Shown: positions 1 to 8,460, counted from the stretch's first letter. The stretch is 25,178 nt of DNA from Chara braunii (GCA_003427395.1 BFEA01000334.1:568875-594052), one strand, 5' to 3'. Made by a program: numbers and translations. Notes: generated by a model not told the origin, from the letters alone.

Positions 1-2
1 AG

Positions 3-530
3 GAGCTCCTTCGACTTGGTTTCATTAAACCTAGTAACTCCCCTTGGGGTGCACCTGTCCTCTTTGCTCGCAAAGCGGACGGAACTCTCCGCCTCTGCAT
101 CGATTATCGCGGCCTTAACCGTTACACGGTTAAGAACAGCTATCCCATGCCCCGCGCGGATGAGTTGTTTGACCGTCTCGCAGGCAACCGCTTCTTCACG
201 AAGATCGATCTTCGTAGCGGTTACCACCAGATCCGCGTTGCCGCAGAGGACCACCCGAAGACCGCCTTTCGGTCGTGCTTCGGCCACTACGAGTTCACGG
301 TGATGCCATTCGGCCTCACCAATGCACCCGCCACCTTCCAAATGGCGATGAACGACATCTTCAGGGACATCCTTGAAGAATATGTTCTTGTATACCTGGA
401 CGACATCCTGGTCTACAGTCGTACCTTAAAAGACCATATCAGACACCTCCGCGATGCCCTACAGCGCGTACGCAAGCATGGCTTCTATGCCAAGCTCAGT
501 AAGTTCCGCTTTGCCCAGCTGTTTTGTGGC
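3..530 (+). pseudogene. Ty3/gypsy retrotransposon reverse transcriptase, fragment
   Basis: Reverse transcriptase core of a Ty3/gypsy Pol polyprotein, which copies element RNA into cDNA in cytoplasmic particles. The frame is open from base 3, so the protein begins upstream of the window. Motifs in order: CIDYRGLN, then [15 protein letters not shown] with the first catalytic Asp, then [26 protein letters not shown], and the active-site box YLDDILVYS at 393-416 (YLDD at 393-404). Homology stops after [11 protein letters not shown], just before the Cys/Phe-Leu-Gly-His segment that normally leads to the RNase H domain. The frame runs on as unrelated sequence to a stop at 786-788. Protease, RNase H, integrase and LTRs are absent here. 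The RT box itself looks intact; the element is cut by the junction with the LINE that follows. Family assignment is firm from the motifs; host lineage is inferred. Confidence 0.93.
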
Positions 531-666
531 ATTCTTCATTTGCACAGATTGAAGTACGTGCGTGTTGAGTCTGCGTTGGAGCTGCGCTGTCCCTTCCAGC
601 TCCATCTCCATCTCCCCCATCCTCATCCCTTCGTCTTGATCCTGACGGACCGCCATCCCGGCAGGT

Positions 667-1525
667 CCGTCACAGTGGCTAACTACCTTGGAGAAGGGTT
701 GTGCGCGACTGCGGGCGATTGTGGGGGAGCTGTCGTCGTGGTGGCAGGACAGGAGGGAGGTCAATCGGGCGGCAATCTCTTTGGCTGAATGGTTCGGCGA
801 TATGACGCAGAACATGCTGGATATCATTTGGGAGCTGGGAGAGGGGACGGATCCCCAGCTTGAAGCCTACGTCAATAATTGGAGGCAGGCGGACGATGTA
901 ATGGGAGTCAGCAAAGCCCTCTTCATAAAGGGCCGAGACCTGCACTACCTGCAGGAGGACTGGCAGAAAATGGGTGGGATGGGCAAGAGGATGGTAGATA
1001 CGGAGCGGATCGAGAAGACGGGTGAGATTGAACAACAAGCACAGACATGGAGGATATTAGCCAGGACAAAACGAGCACACACAGAGGGCGCAATGACAAA
1101 GAGTTTTTTCAACAAAGCAAAAGCCAGAGCGAGAGCCAACACTGTCCCTGTGCTCAGACACCCTCTCGATGGGGCAGCCCAGCCAGCAAACAAAGCGTAC
1201 TCCATAAAAGATTATGCTTCCCAATACTACCCGAACCTTTTCACCTCCCAAACACCAAACAAGCCTGCTGAAGACGTACGTCAGGCAAGGGACGAACTGT
1301 TGACAGCAGTCCATACGCTCCTCACGGACTCTCAAAAGAACGACCTTGACATCCCCCTCACTCAACAAGAGGTCTGGGAGGCGCTGAGAGACATGGAGGA
1401 TGAAAATACTCCCGATATCAAATCATTCCCAAAGGAATTCTGCACTCAATTCTGGGACCTTCTTAAGGACGACCTAATGGAATGTCCAGAAAGAAGGTAC
1501 CTTTGGGGGCATGATCGGATAAGGA
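667..1525 (+). pseudogene. LINE ORF2, linker between endonuclease and RT
   Basis: Reading frame 1 is open from about 640 to 1554 and encodes a charged, helical protein. Landmarks are [50 protein letters not shown] and LTQQEVWEALRDMEDENTPD, ending in FPKEFCTQFWDLLKDDLMEC. This matches the region of plant LINE ORF2 between endonuclease and RT, where a conserved segment of the type 'P-x-E-F-Y-x-x-F-W-x-x-L' precedes the RT. Usually that segment is followed by about 20 residues and then a GVTTLLYK-type start of the RT. Here the intervening part is garbled, and the coding frame shifts from 1 to 2 somewhere in 1485-1525. An in-frame TAA at 1520-1522 sits just upstream in the new frame. There is no independent start codon of interest, because this is internal to a polyprotein. 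Confidence 0.82.
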
Positions 1526-2221
1526 GTGACCACACTCCTCTACAAAAGAGGTGACAAGGAGGACATTAGAAATTACAGACCTATAACCCTCCTTCCGGTC
1601 CCATACAAGATGGTGGCGAAGGCAATGACTAAAAGATTGCTGCCCTATATGAATGTGCTAATCCACCCTGACCAGTCAGGCTTCATGCCTAATCGTAATA
1701 TTCAGGATAATGTGCTACTGGTTAATGAGACCATCAAGTACGCTCGTCAACGAAAGGTCCAAGCTGCTATAATGTTCATTGACTTTGAGAAAGCCTACGA
1801 TCATGTCGATTGGGACTTTCTAGACATGTGCTTGGGTAGGATGAATTTCGGCCCGGTCTTTTGCCACTGGATACAAATTTTTCATAGGACGGTCACCACG
1901 AATATTATGCTTAACGACCATTTTTCACCACCAATACACCTCCAAAGGTTCGTGCGGCAGGGCGACCCTATCGCACCCCTGTTGTTCGTGATTGTGATGG
2001 AAGCGTTGACCTCGTCTATCAGAGTCCACCCGAAGATCAGTAGAGTGCCTATTCCGGAAATCCCGGACCATCTTATCCCAGTGACGCCGCTATTCGCGGA
2101 TGACCTCACTGTCCTCATCAAAGCAGATGATGACAGTGTGCACACGCTCTCTCAGGCCATACACCTTTTTTCATTGGCAGCGGACATGAAAGTCAACTGG
2201 CGGGCAAAAACGGAAGGATAG
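1526..2221 (+). pseudogene. LINE reverse transcriptase core domain
   Basis: Frame 2 encodes an L1-type RT. It starts with TTLLYKRGDKEDIRNYRPI, then PDQSGFMPNRNIQDNV, then the first catalytic motif MFIDFEKAYDHVDW (catalytic Asp codon at 1781, residue 86 of this segment), then RQGDPIAPLLFVIVMEAL and the active-site box LFADDLTVLIKADD (FADD at 2093-2104; Asp residues 192 and 193). All three catalytic aspartates are present, so the polymerase core itself looks intact even though the frame is broken upstream and downstream. The frame stops at 2219-2221 (TAG) after ADMKVNW, where active elements continue. The first codon given, GTG at 1526, is not a real start. Assignment to the RVT_1 non-LTR group is secure. 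Confidence 0.95.
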
Positions 2222-2647
2222 TGGCTTCACCCGTAAGGACAGCCCCCGCCGCAAGAACCAGCAGTGGCCTAGGCACGTAAGGAAGATGTCATTAGAATAT
2301 TAGGGGTGAGGCTAACAGCACTAGGTCCCCCACATGACCATGGTGATACGCTACTCTACCTCGCAATAGGCCGTCTAACTAAATGGGAGGGGTTACATAC
2401 CTCATTAGTAGGAAGGGCTTTGGCAATAAACAATGCGATCTTGGCAGCTATCTGGTACAAACTGGCGGTCTGGCCACTTAAGAGGCAACAATATGCCAGA
2501 CTCAGAAAAGCATTGACTACATACCTCTGGAAAAATAGTGTCAAAGCAGAGGGTTGTATATCAAGGGTAAGTTGGGATGTGCTTACGCAGCCAAGAACCA
2601 AAGGAGGCTTGGGAATCTTGGACCCTGAGAGAGAAGTGAAGCATTGA
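2222..2647 (+). pseudogene. LINE ORF2, post-RT (thumb/connection) segment
   Basis: The same frame 2 continues after the TAG at 2219. Two more in-frame stops follow at 2234-2236 (TAA) and 2267-2269 (TAG), and it is then open again to TGA at 2645-2647. The recognisable part reads EDVIRILGVRLTALG, LAIGRLTKWEGLHTSLVGRALAINN, ILAAIWYKLAVWPL, YLWKNSVKAEGCISRVSWDVLTQPRTKGGLGILDPE. This is the conserved post-RT region of plant LINEs, where an 'L-G-V' strand, a W-x-x-R/L-S/T-L-x-G-R helix and a 'K-x-x-G-G-L-G-I' loop follow the polymerase. The unconserved stretch 2222-2275 looks like sequence that has lost its reading frame or suffered a small deletion. Confidence 0.85.
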
Positions 2648-3471
2648 GCTTTAAAGTTGTGGTAAGACTGCTGATGGGCAACGATGTCCCCTGGTGCCAT
2701 CTAGCCTGCCTTCAAATTGCCTCCCTAGCACCAGAAGCATTGACAGACAACAGGCTGCACCCCTTCCAATGGCTTACCAACAGGGACTGGACTCTGCCCT
2801 CTCCCCCACAACAACGCCAGGCGGCCGGCCCGAGGCAGGCGGTGAGAGCAGATATTCTCCTGGACCCCCTGTGGCCATATGTGCTTAAGCTTTGGAGAAG
2901 GTGAGGGCCGCAGCAAAAACAGCCCCCGAGTAGATGGCATGATATTTGGAGGCAACCCCTGTTCGGTAATCCCCACGTACTAGACGAGAATGGCAACCCC
3001 TTCAGCCTTAAGAATAACTCCCCTTGGCTCACTTGGGCGAAAAGGGGAATATATACGGTAGGGGACTTGTAGGACCCGCGCTCAAATGATTGGGCAACAG
3101 CTGAACAACTGCAACGCAAGCTTAAGCATGCCAAGAATATGGGGGATAGGAAGGTCATGATGAAGGAAGCCATCCCCCTCGCATGGCGTCTCACTATCCA
3201 AAATGGCCCCGACATCAGGGACGACGACTGGATTGTTAAATTTGCAGATATGCCCCATCCGCTTACAGTATTTAGAGTATGCAGTAATGATAAAGGTCAA
3301 TGCACGTTGCTTCATATGACATTCTAAGCCCAGGAGCCAGATTCTCGAAACTCACAAGAAATGACAACCTTGATGGGGCCGAAAATTGGGGGGGGATTGC
3401 TGCATGTACGTGTCGTGGGGGACCCAAAAGACAGACTCTATGTATTCGAACCTACAACCCCGGTTTGCTAA
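2644..3471 (+). pseudogene. LINE ORF2, C-terminal segment in frame 1
   Basis: Coding passes into frame 1 at about 2644 and can be followed with stops at 2902 (TGA), 3070 (TAG) and 3325 (TAA) until TAA at 3469. Key stretches are LSFKVVVRLLMGNDVPWCHL, FQWLTNRDWTLP, SRWHDIWRQPLFGNPHVLD, NNSPWLTWAKRGIYTVGDL followed by a stop and DPRSNDWATAEQLQRKL, then KVMMKEAIPLAWRLTI and GGLLHVRVVGDPKDRLYVFEP. The pattern 'L-F-G-N-P ... W ... G-I-x-T-V-G-D-L' is typical of the region between RT and the C-terminal zinc knuckle in plant LINE ORF2. The stop after VGDL replaces what is probably a Trp codon (TAG where TGG would read on). This is decay, not a programmed signal. Confidence 0.8.
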
Positions 3472-3760
3472 ACTCCTTTTTGACCTAGCTGAATGGGAAT
3501 GGCCTGGCCCCAAACCCATGCACTTATGGGACTATACAGTCAAAGGAGGGTACATGGCCTCAAGGACCGCCCCGGAGATCGACCAAACGTTGTCCACCAG
3601 ATGGGCGCGTGATTCACCCCTGGACTCACAGATGATAGTTGACCTGCCTTGGGCTAAGTATGCCAAGATTATGTCCATGAATCTGTGAGCCCTGCAATGG
3701 CAAATTATCCATGGTGCCAGCCCACTCCCAATTGGCTGGTGTCTCGAACCGACCTGGAAC
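3386..3760 (+). pseudogene. LINE ORF2, pre-zinc-knuckle segment in frame 2
   Basis: Frame 2 takes over near 3460. The preceding frame reads DRLYVFEPTTP and this one continues FAKLLFDLAEWEWPG, HLWDYTVKGGYMASR, WARDSPLDSQMIVDLPWAKYAKI, then a TGA at 3686-3688 followed in frame by LQWQIIHGASPLPIGWC. The W-x-x-I/L-H-G-A/x-P helix directly precedes the Cys-His zinc-binding region (zf-RVT) of plant LINEs, so the order of modules is preserved. The overlap with the frame-1 segment marks the uncertainty of the frameshift position, between about 3440 and 3470. Confidence 0.75.
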
Positions 3761-4019
3761 AAAAAGGGTTGCTATCACCTATACGTGCCTACTGTGGCAG
3801 GACAAGACCGCCGGTCAGAGCCACTTTTGAGCACTGTTTATTGGCCTGCCCCATGATCACCCAAATATGACAGCGGTGGGATGCAGCCTTCCGATCCCTC
3901 ACAGGTCCTAGAGAGCATATCCCATGGGACCTGGGGCTACTGCTGTTGGGTGAAAAACAGCACCTGATGACTCAGTGGACCCCTATGCAACTAATCTTTT
4001 CTCTTACACGAGACTGCAA
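3685..4019 (+). pseudogene. LINE ORF2, zinc-knuckle (zf-RVT-like) segment
   Basis: Frame 1 from about 3730 gives LEQKGLLSPIRAYCGRTRPP, then ATFEHCLLACP, a stop at 3868-3870, and QRWDAAFRSLTGPREHIPWD continuing to about 4019. The Cys at 3793, His at 3832, Cys at 3835 and Cys at 3847 form most of a zf-RVT-like pattern (C-x2-C ... H-x-x-x-x-C). The first Cys of the usual C-x-x-C pair is Arg here (CGT at 3784-3786), one base change from TGT. The knuckle is thought to contact RNA or target DNA in the LINE ribonucleoprotein. Loss of that Cys fits a dead copy. The Cys spacing was read by eye, so exact family matching is tentative. Confidence 0.7.
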
Positions 4020-4373
4020 GTGCTCATGTTGGCCTAGAGAGCCAAGTGCTCGTTCGAAAGAAGGGACCACCAATTTGGGTTGCAACAAGCCCAGCAAGTC
4101 CTGGAAGACGACATCAGGTCCCATACGCAAGACGCGTGGAAGACATTCATTTGAGACTATAGGGAGGAGAAGGACCCTGATGTTCGGGATACGCTAAAAA
4201 CAGCCTTCTGTCTGCTGTGGCAGGATCCGCACCAAACATTTTTTGAACTGGATAGTGAGCTTAACATCCGCTGGAAGCAATGGAGAGCCACAGAGCCATT
4301 ATGGCCTAGGAGACCCCTCCATGCCTTCCAAGTCCCCTTCTTGCAACCCAACTTCGTTTTGGTAACACAATAA
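4020..4373 (+). pseudogene. LINE ORF2, extreme C terminus in frame 3
   Basis: After LIFSLTR in frame 1 the coding signal moves to frame 3. It reads RLQVLMLA, a TAG, then AKCSFERRDHQFGLQQAQQV, DDIRSHTQDAWKTFI, a TGA, and EEKDPDVRDTLKTAFCLLWQ, followed by FFELDSELNIRWKQWRATEPLWPRR before the terminal TAA at 4371-4373. It is a basic, helical tail with regularly spaced Trp and Arg, as expected for the end of an ORF2. Because of its two internal stops it is easily missed by a plain ORF search. No catalytic motif lies in it. Confidence 0.6.
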
Positions 4374-4597
4374 GGCTCCACCCGGGCCCCCGTCCACAAA
4401 AGGATACACGCTACGCGCTTAAAGGTTATTTCTTATGATTATGGCCCTGACCCCGCTCCCTCTGCTCTTAACCCACTTCATCTCCCTCCTCTCCCCCCCC
4501 TACCCTTCATCTGTCCCCCGTTGCTTCATACCCCTACGCCTTCCCCCCATCCTGTTCCCTTCTATCTGACAATCTCCTTCTTATCTGACAATCTCCA
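4374..4597 (+). other. Pyrimidine-rich spacer with a 15-bp tandem duplicate
   Basis: This is a C/T-rich stretch with runs of C up to 8 (4493-4500), probably the LINE 3' untranslated region. TATCTGACAATCTCC occurs twice, at 4563-4577 and 4582-4596 (period 19). No gene is visible. Confidence 0.5.
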
Positions 4598-4993
4598 GTG
4601 ACGCAGGACCAAGAAGCAGAGCGACTGCAAACGACAAAAGCGGCACCGACGGACACACAAGATGCGACGGACATTGCCATCTCACAACGATTGGCCAGGG
4701 ATTTCCGTCACAAGGACACCCTGGGAAGGGGAGAGCTGCATTCCACAATGCGTAGGCACGGCCTACCCCACCCTGGGAATAAATCCGAGGACAAAGCAAA
4801 AATGATCTTCCCTTCAACAGCATCCAGGGGCCGACAGTATGGTGATGAGGACAACAGACCAGAAGTAGACAGGATAGCGAAGGCAATGGGAGAGGTGGAA
4901 GGTGTGGTCCACTCATACCTTTCCAAATCAATAAGCATCACAACCATCTTCACGATCAATACACTTGGGGGGTTGCATACACACTTGGGATAG
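4598..4993 (+). CDS. Unassigned open frame after LINE ORF2
   Basis: The frame is open for 131 codons from a GTG at 4598; the first ATG is at 4749. The product is hydrophilic and mixed in charge: DQEAERLQTTKAAPTDTQDA, ISQRLARDFRHKDTLGRGEL, MRRHGLPHPGNKSEDKAKM, EDNRPEVDRIAKAMGEVEG. I recognise no domain. Codon composition resembles the preceding LINE part, so this may be LINE 3' sequence that is open by chance, or a remnant of another protein joined to it. The last 25 residues are low-quality and the frame ends at a TAG. I would not call it a gene without expression support. Confidence 0.3.
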   Translation: MTQDQEAERLQTTKAAPTDTQDATDIAISQRLARDFRHKDTLGRGELHSTMRRHGLPHPGNKSEDKAKMIFPSTASRGRQYGDEDNRPEVDRIAKAMGEVEGVVHSYLSKSISITTIFTINTLGGLHTHLG

Positions 4994-5088
4994 TGGTCTG
5001 TCGTCGGCAGTAGTGGGAGAGCAGATATAGACTTAAAGACTGGGCGGGCAGCTTCCCGGGGGGAACTTGGCCACTAGTAAGTAGGAGC

Positions 5089-5097
5089 TATATAAAG
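5089..5097 (+). promoter_or_regulatory. TATA-box-like sequence
   Basis: TATATAAAG stands about 240 bases upstream of the Asn-rich frame, in otherwise GC-balanced DNA. No transcription start is demonstrated, and such strings are common. Confidence 0.2.
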
Positions 5098-5204
5098 GAA
5101 GTGGGAAACATATGCAACCCGGAGAGATAGGAGGAAGCTCCAGAATGACGACTCCACGGCCAAAATGTCCAAACATTCATTGTGCTGTAAAAGTTGTATC
5201 TGAG

Positions 5205-5258
5205 GGACGTTGGACCCGTTTTCCAGCAGGTGTTGCTCCCCACCAATAGATGGAGCCT
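5205..5258 (+). repeat. Dispersed repeat, copy 1
   Basis: GGGACGTTGGACCC is followed by CCCGTTTTCCAGCAGGTGTT and GCTCCCCACCAATAGA. Related copies lie at 6212-6240 and 21425-21466, and the GGGAYGTTGGACCC part also recurs at 21371-21384. Confidence 0.65.
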
Positions 5259-5285
5259 CCTAGGAGGTGCTAGGGGTGCCTGCTC

Positions 5286-5324
5286 AAAAGAAAAAGAAAA
5301 ANAAAAAAAAGAAAAAAAAAAAAA
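5286..5324 (+). repeat. A-rich tract, probable retroposon tail
   Basis: About 39 bases of A with a few G and one ambiguous base (N at 5302). Its position downstream of the LINE and its + orientation fit a poly(A) tail, slightly mutated. Confidence 0.5.
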
Positions 5325-5327
5325 CGG

Positions 5328-5558
5328 GTGAGAACGAAATGGATGAGGCACAGGAAGCGGCGAAGCCTAGGTAGCAGCGACAACTCCAACACCAACTACA
5401 ACAGTAACATCAGCATTATCAACAGCGGCAAGGACAGCCGCAGAAATACAAACAGCAACAGCAATAACAAAAACGATAACAACATCATCATCAACTTCAA
5501 CAATGACAATGGTGGCAGCAGCGGTGACGACAACAGCGATACCAGGAGCAACGACACC

Positions 5559-5607
<49 letters not shown>

Positions 5608-5834
5608 CAGGCATCGACAAGGGCTGCCACAACCACATCAGCAAACTTAAGGTAAAGTCAATGGCAACATCAACAGCCGCGCGGTGGAGGGGCAGTAGAG
5701 GTTTGATTGGGCTGGCGAGGTGGGGCTTGGGGTTGAAGGTGCAATTTACCGGTTCCCCCCCTTTCTGCCCGGTGTTTCAGCATGTTGATTCGTTTCTCTT
5801 TGTTATTTGGCACCGGGTGGGAGTACTAGGATAA
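5328..5834 (+). CDS. Asn/Ser-rich low-complexity open frame
   Basis: 168 codons opening just after the A-rich tract; the given start is a non-ATG codon and the first ATG is at 5340. The N-terminal 110 residues are almost only Asn, Ser, Asp, Ile, Arg and Lys, with a run of 16 Asn encoded by a CAA microsatellite (5558-5607). The rest (from about 5650) is ordinary sequence with no recognisable domain. On the opposite strand the same DNA reads as poly-Val or poly-Leu frames, so openness is a by-product of trinucleotide composition. It may be an expanded microsatellite and not a gene. If expressed, it would be a polyN, prion-like segment. Confidence 0.2.
5558..5607 (+). repeat. (CAA)n microsatellite
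   Basis: Fifty bases of uninterrupted CAA units, set in about 250 bases of degenerate AAC/ACA/CAG triplets (5370-5645). Confidence 0.97.
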
Positions 5835-6412
5835 ATGATCTCCCCCTTGTTGATTGGAGTTGACCGGCCCTCAACTTCCAAACATGAAGCTTAGGGCAGT
5901 TGATTGCCCCCAAGGGGAAGGGCAGGTAGGTTGTTTAGGGTTTTGAGTTAAACTTTTGGTTTGATTTCCTTGTTGGGGTGATCTATGAAAATTCATTTCG
6001 TTAGGATTAAGCTTCATGATGGGCAGGAGGTCAATCCCTCCCTTGCGCAGTTTTCCCACGTTGAAGTTTGCTATTAAAAAAAAATAAAAAAATGGAGAGT
6101 AGTGGAGCAAGGCCCACAATAGATCAGAAGCACTGCCCCACCAACAAGGCTCGCACAGTTGCTTACACCCACGAACTGCTGACATACAGATTGACCTTCA
6201 GATTCCCCACCCCCGTTTCCAGCAGGTCATGCTCCCCACTAGGAGACTCGCTCGACCGCACTTGAAAATACTTGAGTTTCAAGTGCACACCAAACGAGAA
6301 ATTGTGATTAAGGAGTTAGTTAGACACTCCTCGGGCCGTCCTCGGGGCCCCAAGGGTTTTCCTTTCCATCGTCGTTCCACTCATCCTCGGGCCGGTCTTC
6401 CGAGGAGGATTC
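5835..6412. other. No gene seen
   Basis: Mixed-composition spacer containing an A-rich run (6076-6092) and one dispersed repeat copy. A GGAGCAAGGC core at 6109 recurs on the opposite strand near 21494. Short open frames here have no protein character. Confidence 0.6.
6212..6240 (+). repeat. Dispersed repeat, copy 2
   Basis: CCCGTTTCCAGCAGGTCATG plus CTCCCCACT aligns with copies 1 and 3; similarity is lost after CCCCAC. Confidence 0.6.
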
Positions 6413-7192
6413 CTACAAAGGGCCCCCGGCCAGTCGCATAATATTATTACCGACCGCGGGGTGGGGTGCGGTCGGTGGTCCATGGGCTGTTGTCCCTATG
6501 GATCGACGTGGTCCAACTTCGAGTGGCGGGGAAATTGAATCTTCACGGCGACCCATAAAAAAAAAAACGCATGGACGTCCCGGTTCGAAATTCAAAATTC
6601 GAATGACGTTATTGGGGTGAGGGCGGTTCGTCGTGTGGCTGCGGCGGCTGGTGAAGGACATCGGAAACGAAGATCCTTCCACTGCACGTTGCCCGTGTGG
6701 CATGTCGGGGGTTGATGGCACCTGTCCCAATTGCCGCCCCTCAGGCGGCGCAGTTACACGTGTCCTCGCACTGCTTCCCCCCGCGCATCCCGTCTGCGGA
6801 CCTACCTGACCTTGCACCTTCCTCGGCGCAGCAACGACGTCCACATCCATGACTCCATCACCCCTGTGAAGGTCCCCCCTGCCGCGGGGTTGGGGAGTGG
6901 TCTGCTGGTGCAGCTCATTAATTCGCACCCCCCCTTGTGCTCGCACTGACGCTTGTTTGACAGCGTCCATGTCATTGTCATCCACGAAGTCGTCATCATC
7001 GTCGGTGACATCAAAATCCCTCACCCATTCCTCCCACACGCTGCCTCCTGTTGAAGGGCCCTCCACAACAGCCTTTCTCTTCTTGCAATGGCGACATGTC
7101 GTCCTTTCCTCTGCGTCACATGTCTCCTTCATATATGTCCCTCTTCTTGCCACAATTATCGTCACGTGACGACATGGTGAAGATGACGACAA
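6413..7192 (-). CDS. Hypothetical protein, Cys patch plus Asp run (possibly partial)
   Basis: The minus-strand frame is open for 259 codons in GC-rich DNA. The upstream-most codon is not ATG; the first ATG gives MKETCDAEERTTCRHCKKRK. Features in order: a small Cys/basic patch (C-x8-C-x2-C, then KKRKAVVEG), EEWVRDFDVTDDDDDFVDDN (acidic run), Gly/Arg/Pro-rich middle, and a low-complexity C-terminal third that crosses a run of T on this strand (GRPCVFFFMGRRED), likely not coding or intronic. A second minus frame begins MSSRDDNCGKKRDIYEGDM just upstream and stops, so a one-base frameshift near 7130 is possible. The Cys patch could be a degenerate zinc finger such as those heading transposases, but I cannot name a family. 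Codon use keeps protein character until about 6660. Could be a gene, a first exon, or a transposon remnant. Confidence 0.4.
   Translation of the reverse strand: MSSSSPCRHVTIIVARRGTYMKETCDAEERTTCRHCKKRKAVVEGPSTGGSVWEEWVRDFDVTDDDDDFVDDNDMDAVKQASVRAQGGVRINELHQQTTPQPRGRGDLHRGDGVMDVDVVAAPRKVQGQVGPQTGCAGGSSARTRVTAPPEGRQLGQVPSTPDMPHGQRAVEGSSFPMSFTSRRSHTTNRPHPNNVIRILNFEPGRPCVFFFMGRREDSISPPLEVGPRRSIGTTAHGPPTAPHPAVGNNIMRLAGGPL
7159..7172. promoter_or_regulatory. Palindrome with CACGTG (G-box core)
   Basis: TCGTCACGTGACGA is a perfect 14-bp palindrome. CACGTG is the plant bZIP/bHLH core. It lies inside the 5' end of the minus-strand frame, so a regulatory role is only possible if the true start is downstream of it (at the later ATG). 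Confidence 0.3.
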
Positions 7193-7666
7193 TGATACAG
7201 GAGAGTAACGATGGCGTCAACTGCGCAATGGGCTATCTTGCCTTGGTGACATATCCGGGTCTGTGATCGTGAAAAAAAAGGCCCTGATCACGCAGTCGAT
7301 CAGTAAAGAGCACTAATCCGGGGGCGCGCCGATCACAGTGTTGATGACGTGGCAATCTGTGTGGAATGTCGGTGTTGGATTACTGACACGAATGAAGACG
7401 GTTGCCTCCGACAATGTGCGCACTTCACAGCTGGCGCCGGAGAAGACGGCGAAGATTGCGAGTGCGACGAATGGCAGACGATCTGTCCAGCGCAGACGAT
7501 ATACAAGACGACGATCAAGTGATACAGAAGGATGAAAGGCGGAAGGCAATCCACAAAACTTGTTCATGCAGACGACAGAAGAAAAGCTTGAGGGCAATGG
7601 ACCGAAACCCATCGCGATGTGCTAGATTTGCGGTTGGTGGTTGACAAGCAGTGAGCTGGCAACGCA

Positions 7667-7737
7667 ATGTGTGTGTGCAGACGGAAGGCGAAGTGTGTGG
7701 TGCTAGTCTTGCATGGCTCTAACCTCGACGATGGCAG
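7667..7737 (+). CDS. Possible short first exon with consensus splice donor
   Basis: ATG at 7667 opens MCVCRRKAKCVVLVLHGSNL followed by DDG, ending at CAG before GTGAGTAAG, an excellent donor (GT at 7738). No next exon could be assigned. The match to the donor consensus is the main support. Confidence 0.2.
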
Positions 7738-7739
7738 GT

Positions 7740-8460
7740 GAGTAAGCGAGGTCGACCTTAATGTGGTGAGACGGCGATGTGTACACAACGACAGACGAGG
7801 GGGAGGTTTATGGCCACTTATGTGGATGATCTTTGCGAAGCTCTGTATATGTGTGTGATCTGGGGTGGCGGGTGAGGAGGACACGCATGTACTACGCCCC
7901 CACATTTCCTTCGGCAGACAACGACAACTGGTAGCGACACGCTTGCTGCCAGTGTTATCCAGTAGACCCTCACCCCTCACCGTCCACCCTCGAGTATGCA
8001 CCGATCCGCAAACCCCCATTGTCGCATGAGCGTCCACTTTCAAAGTCGTTCCTCATTGCGGAAGGCTAACGGACCCGGCAGGGTGGCACGCACAAGTGTC
8101 ACCGACCCCCAGCCCTCCCCCCCCCCCCCCCTGTCGGTAACGAAGCCCCCCCGGATAGCATGTCCCCGCTACTACCCCCACCACTCCAACCGAACAGTAA
8201 ATGTACCTTCCCCTCCGACCTACCTCGATCTAAACAGGGCATGTACACACACACACCATCCAAACCCACCCCAATCCCGCCCCCCCATTCGCAGATCAAC
8301 CCCTCCCCCTTCATTAGTATCTCTATCTCTCCCACTGTCACCTTCACCACCTACTACCCTGTGTGTGTGCGTGTGAGTTTTTGTGTGGGAGGGGGGGGGA
8401 CCCCCCCGGAGCAAGACCCGTGTCTCATTAGGACCCGTATTTCATCAGTGTTTCGAGCTT
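7740..8460. other. C-rich spacer with homopolymers and CA repeats; no gene seen
   Basis: The plus strand is rich in C and CA or CCA. It has a 15-C run (8117-8131), short CA tracts near 8245, and a run of 9 G then A then 7 C (8391-8407). Overlapping open frames on both strands are Pro/Thr/His or Gly/Val-rich and reflect composition. Confidence 0.6.

Larger units (their letters stand above)
640..5324 (+). mobile_element. L1-like LINE (non-LTR retrotransposon), 5'-truncated and decayed
   Basis: ORF2-type protein homology runs from roughly 660 to the stop at 4371-4373, spread over all three + frames. The following sequence to the A-rich tract at 5286-5324 is a plausible 3' region and tail. No endonuclease domain is recognisable. 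A weak LTDRHPG-like string near 636-657 might be the end of one (compare the SDH box of LINE endonucleases). Truncation at the 5' end is the usual outcome of target-primed reverse transcription. I found no target-site duplication, so both ends are approximate. Alternatively the A-rich tract may belong to a separate short retroposon, with the LINE ending nearer 4450. Many frameshifts and stops make it inactive. Confidence 0.75.

Noticed and set aside
7564-8376. Long frames on both strands in the C-rich spacer
   Set aside because: Ser/Thr/His/Pro-rich products that follow homopolymer and CA composition; several overlapping frames are open at once.
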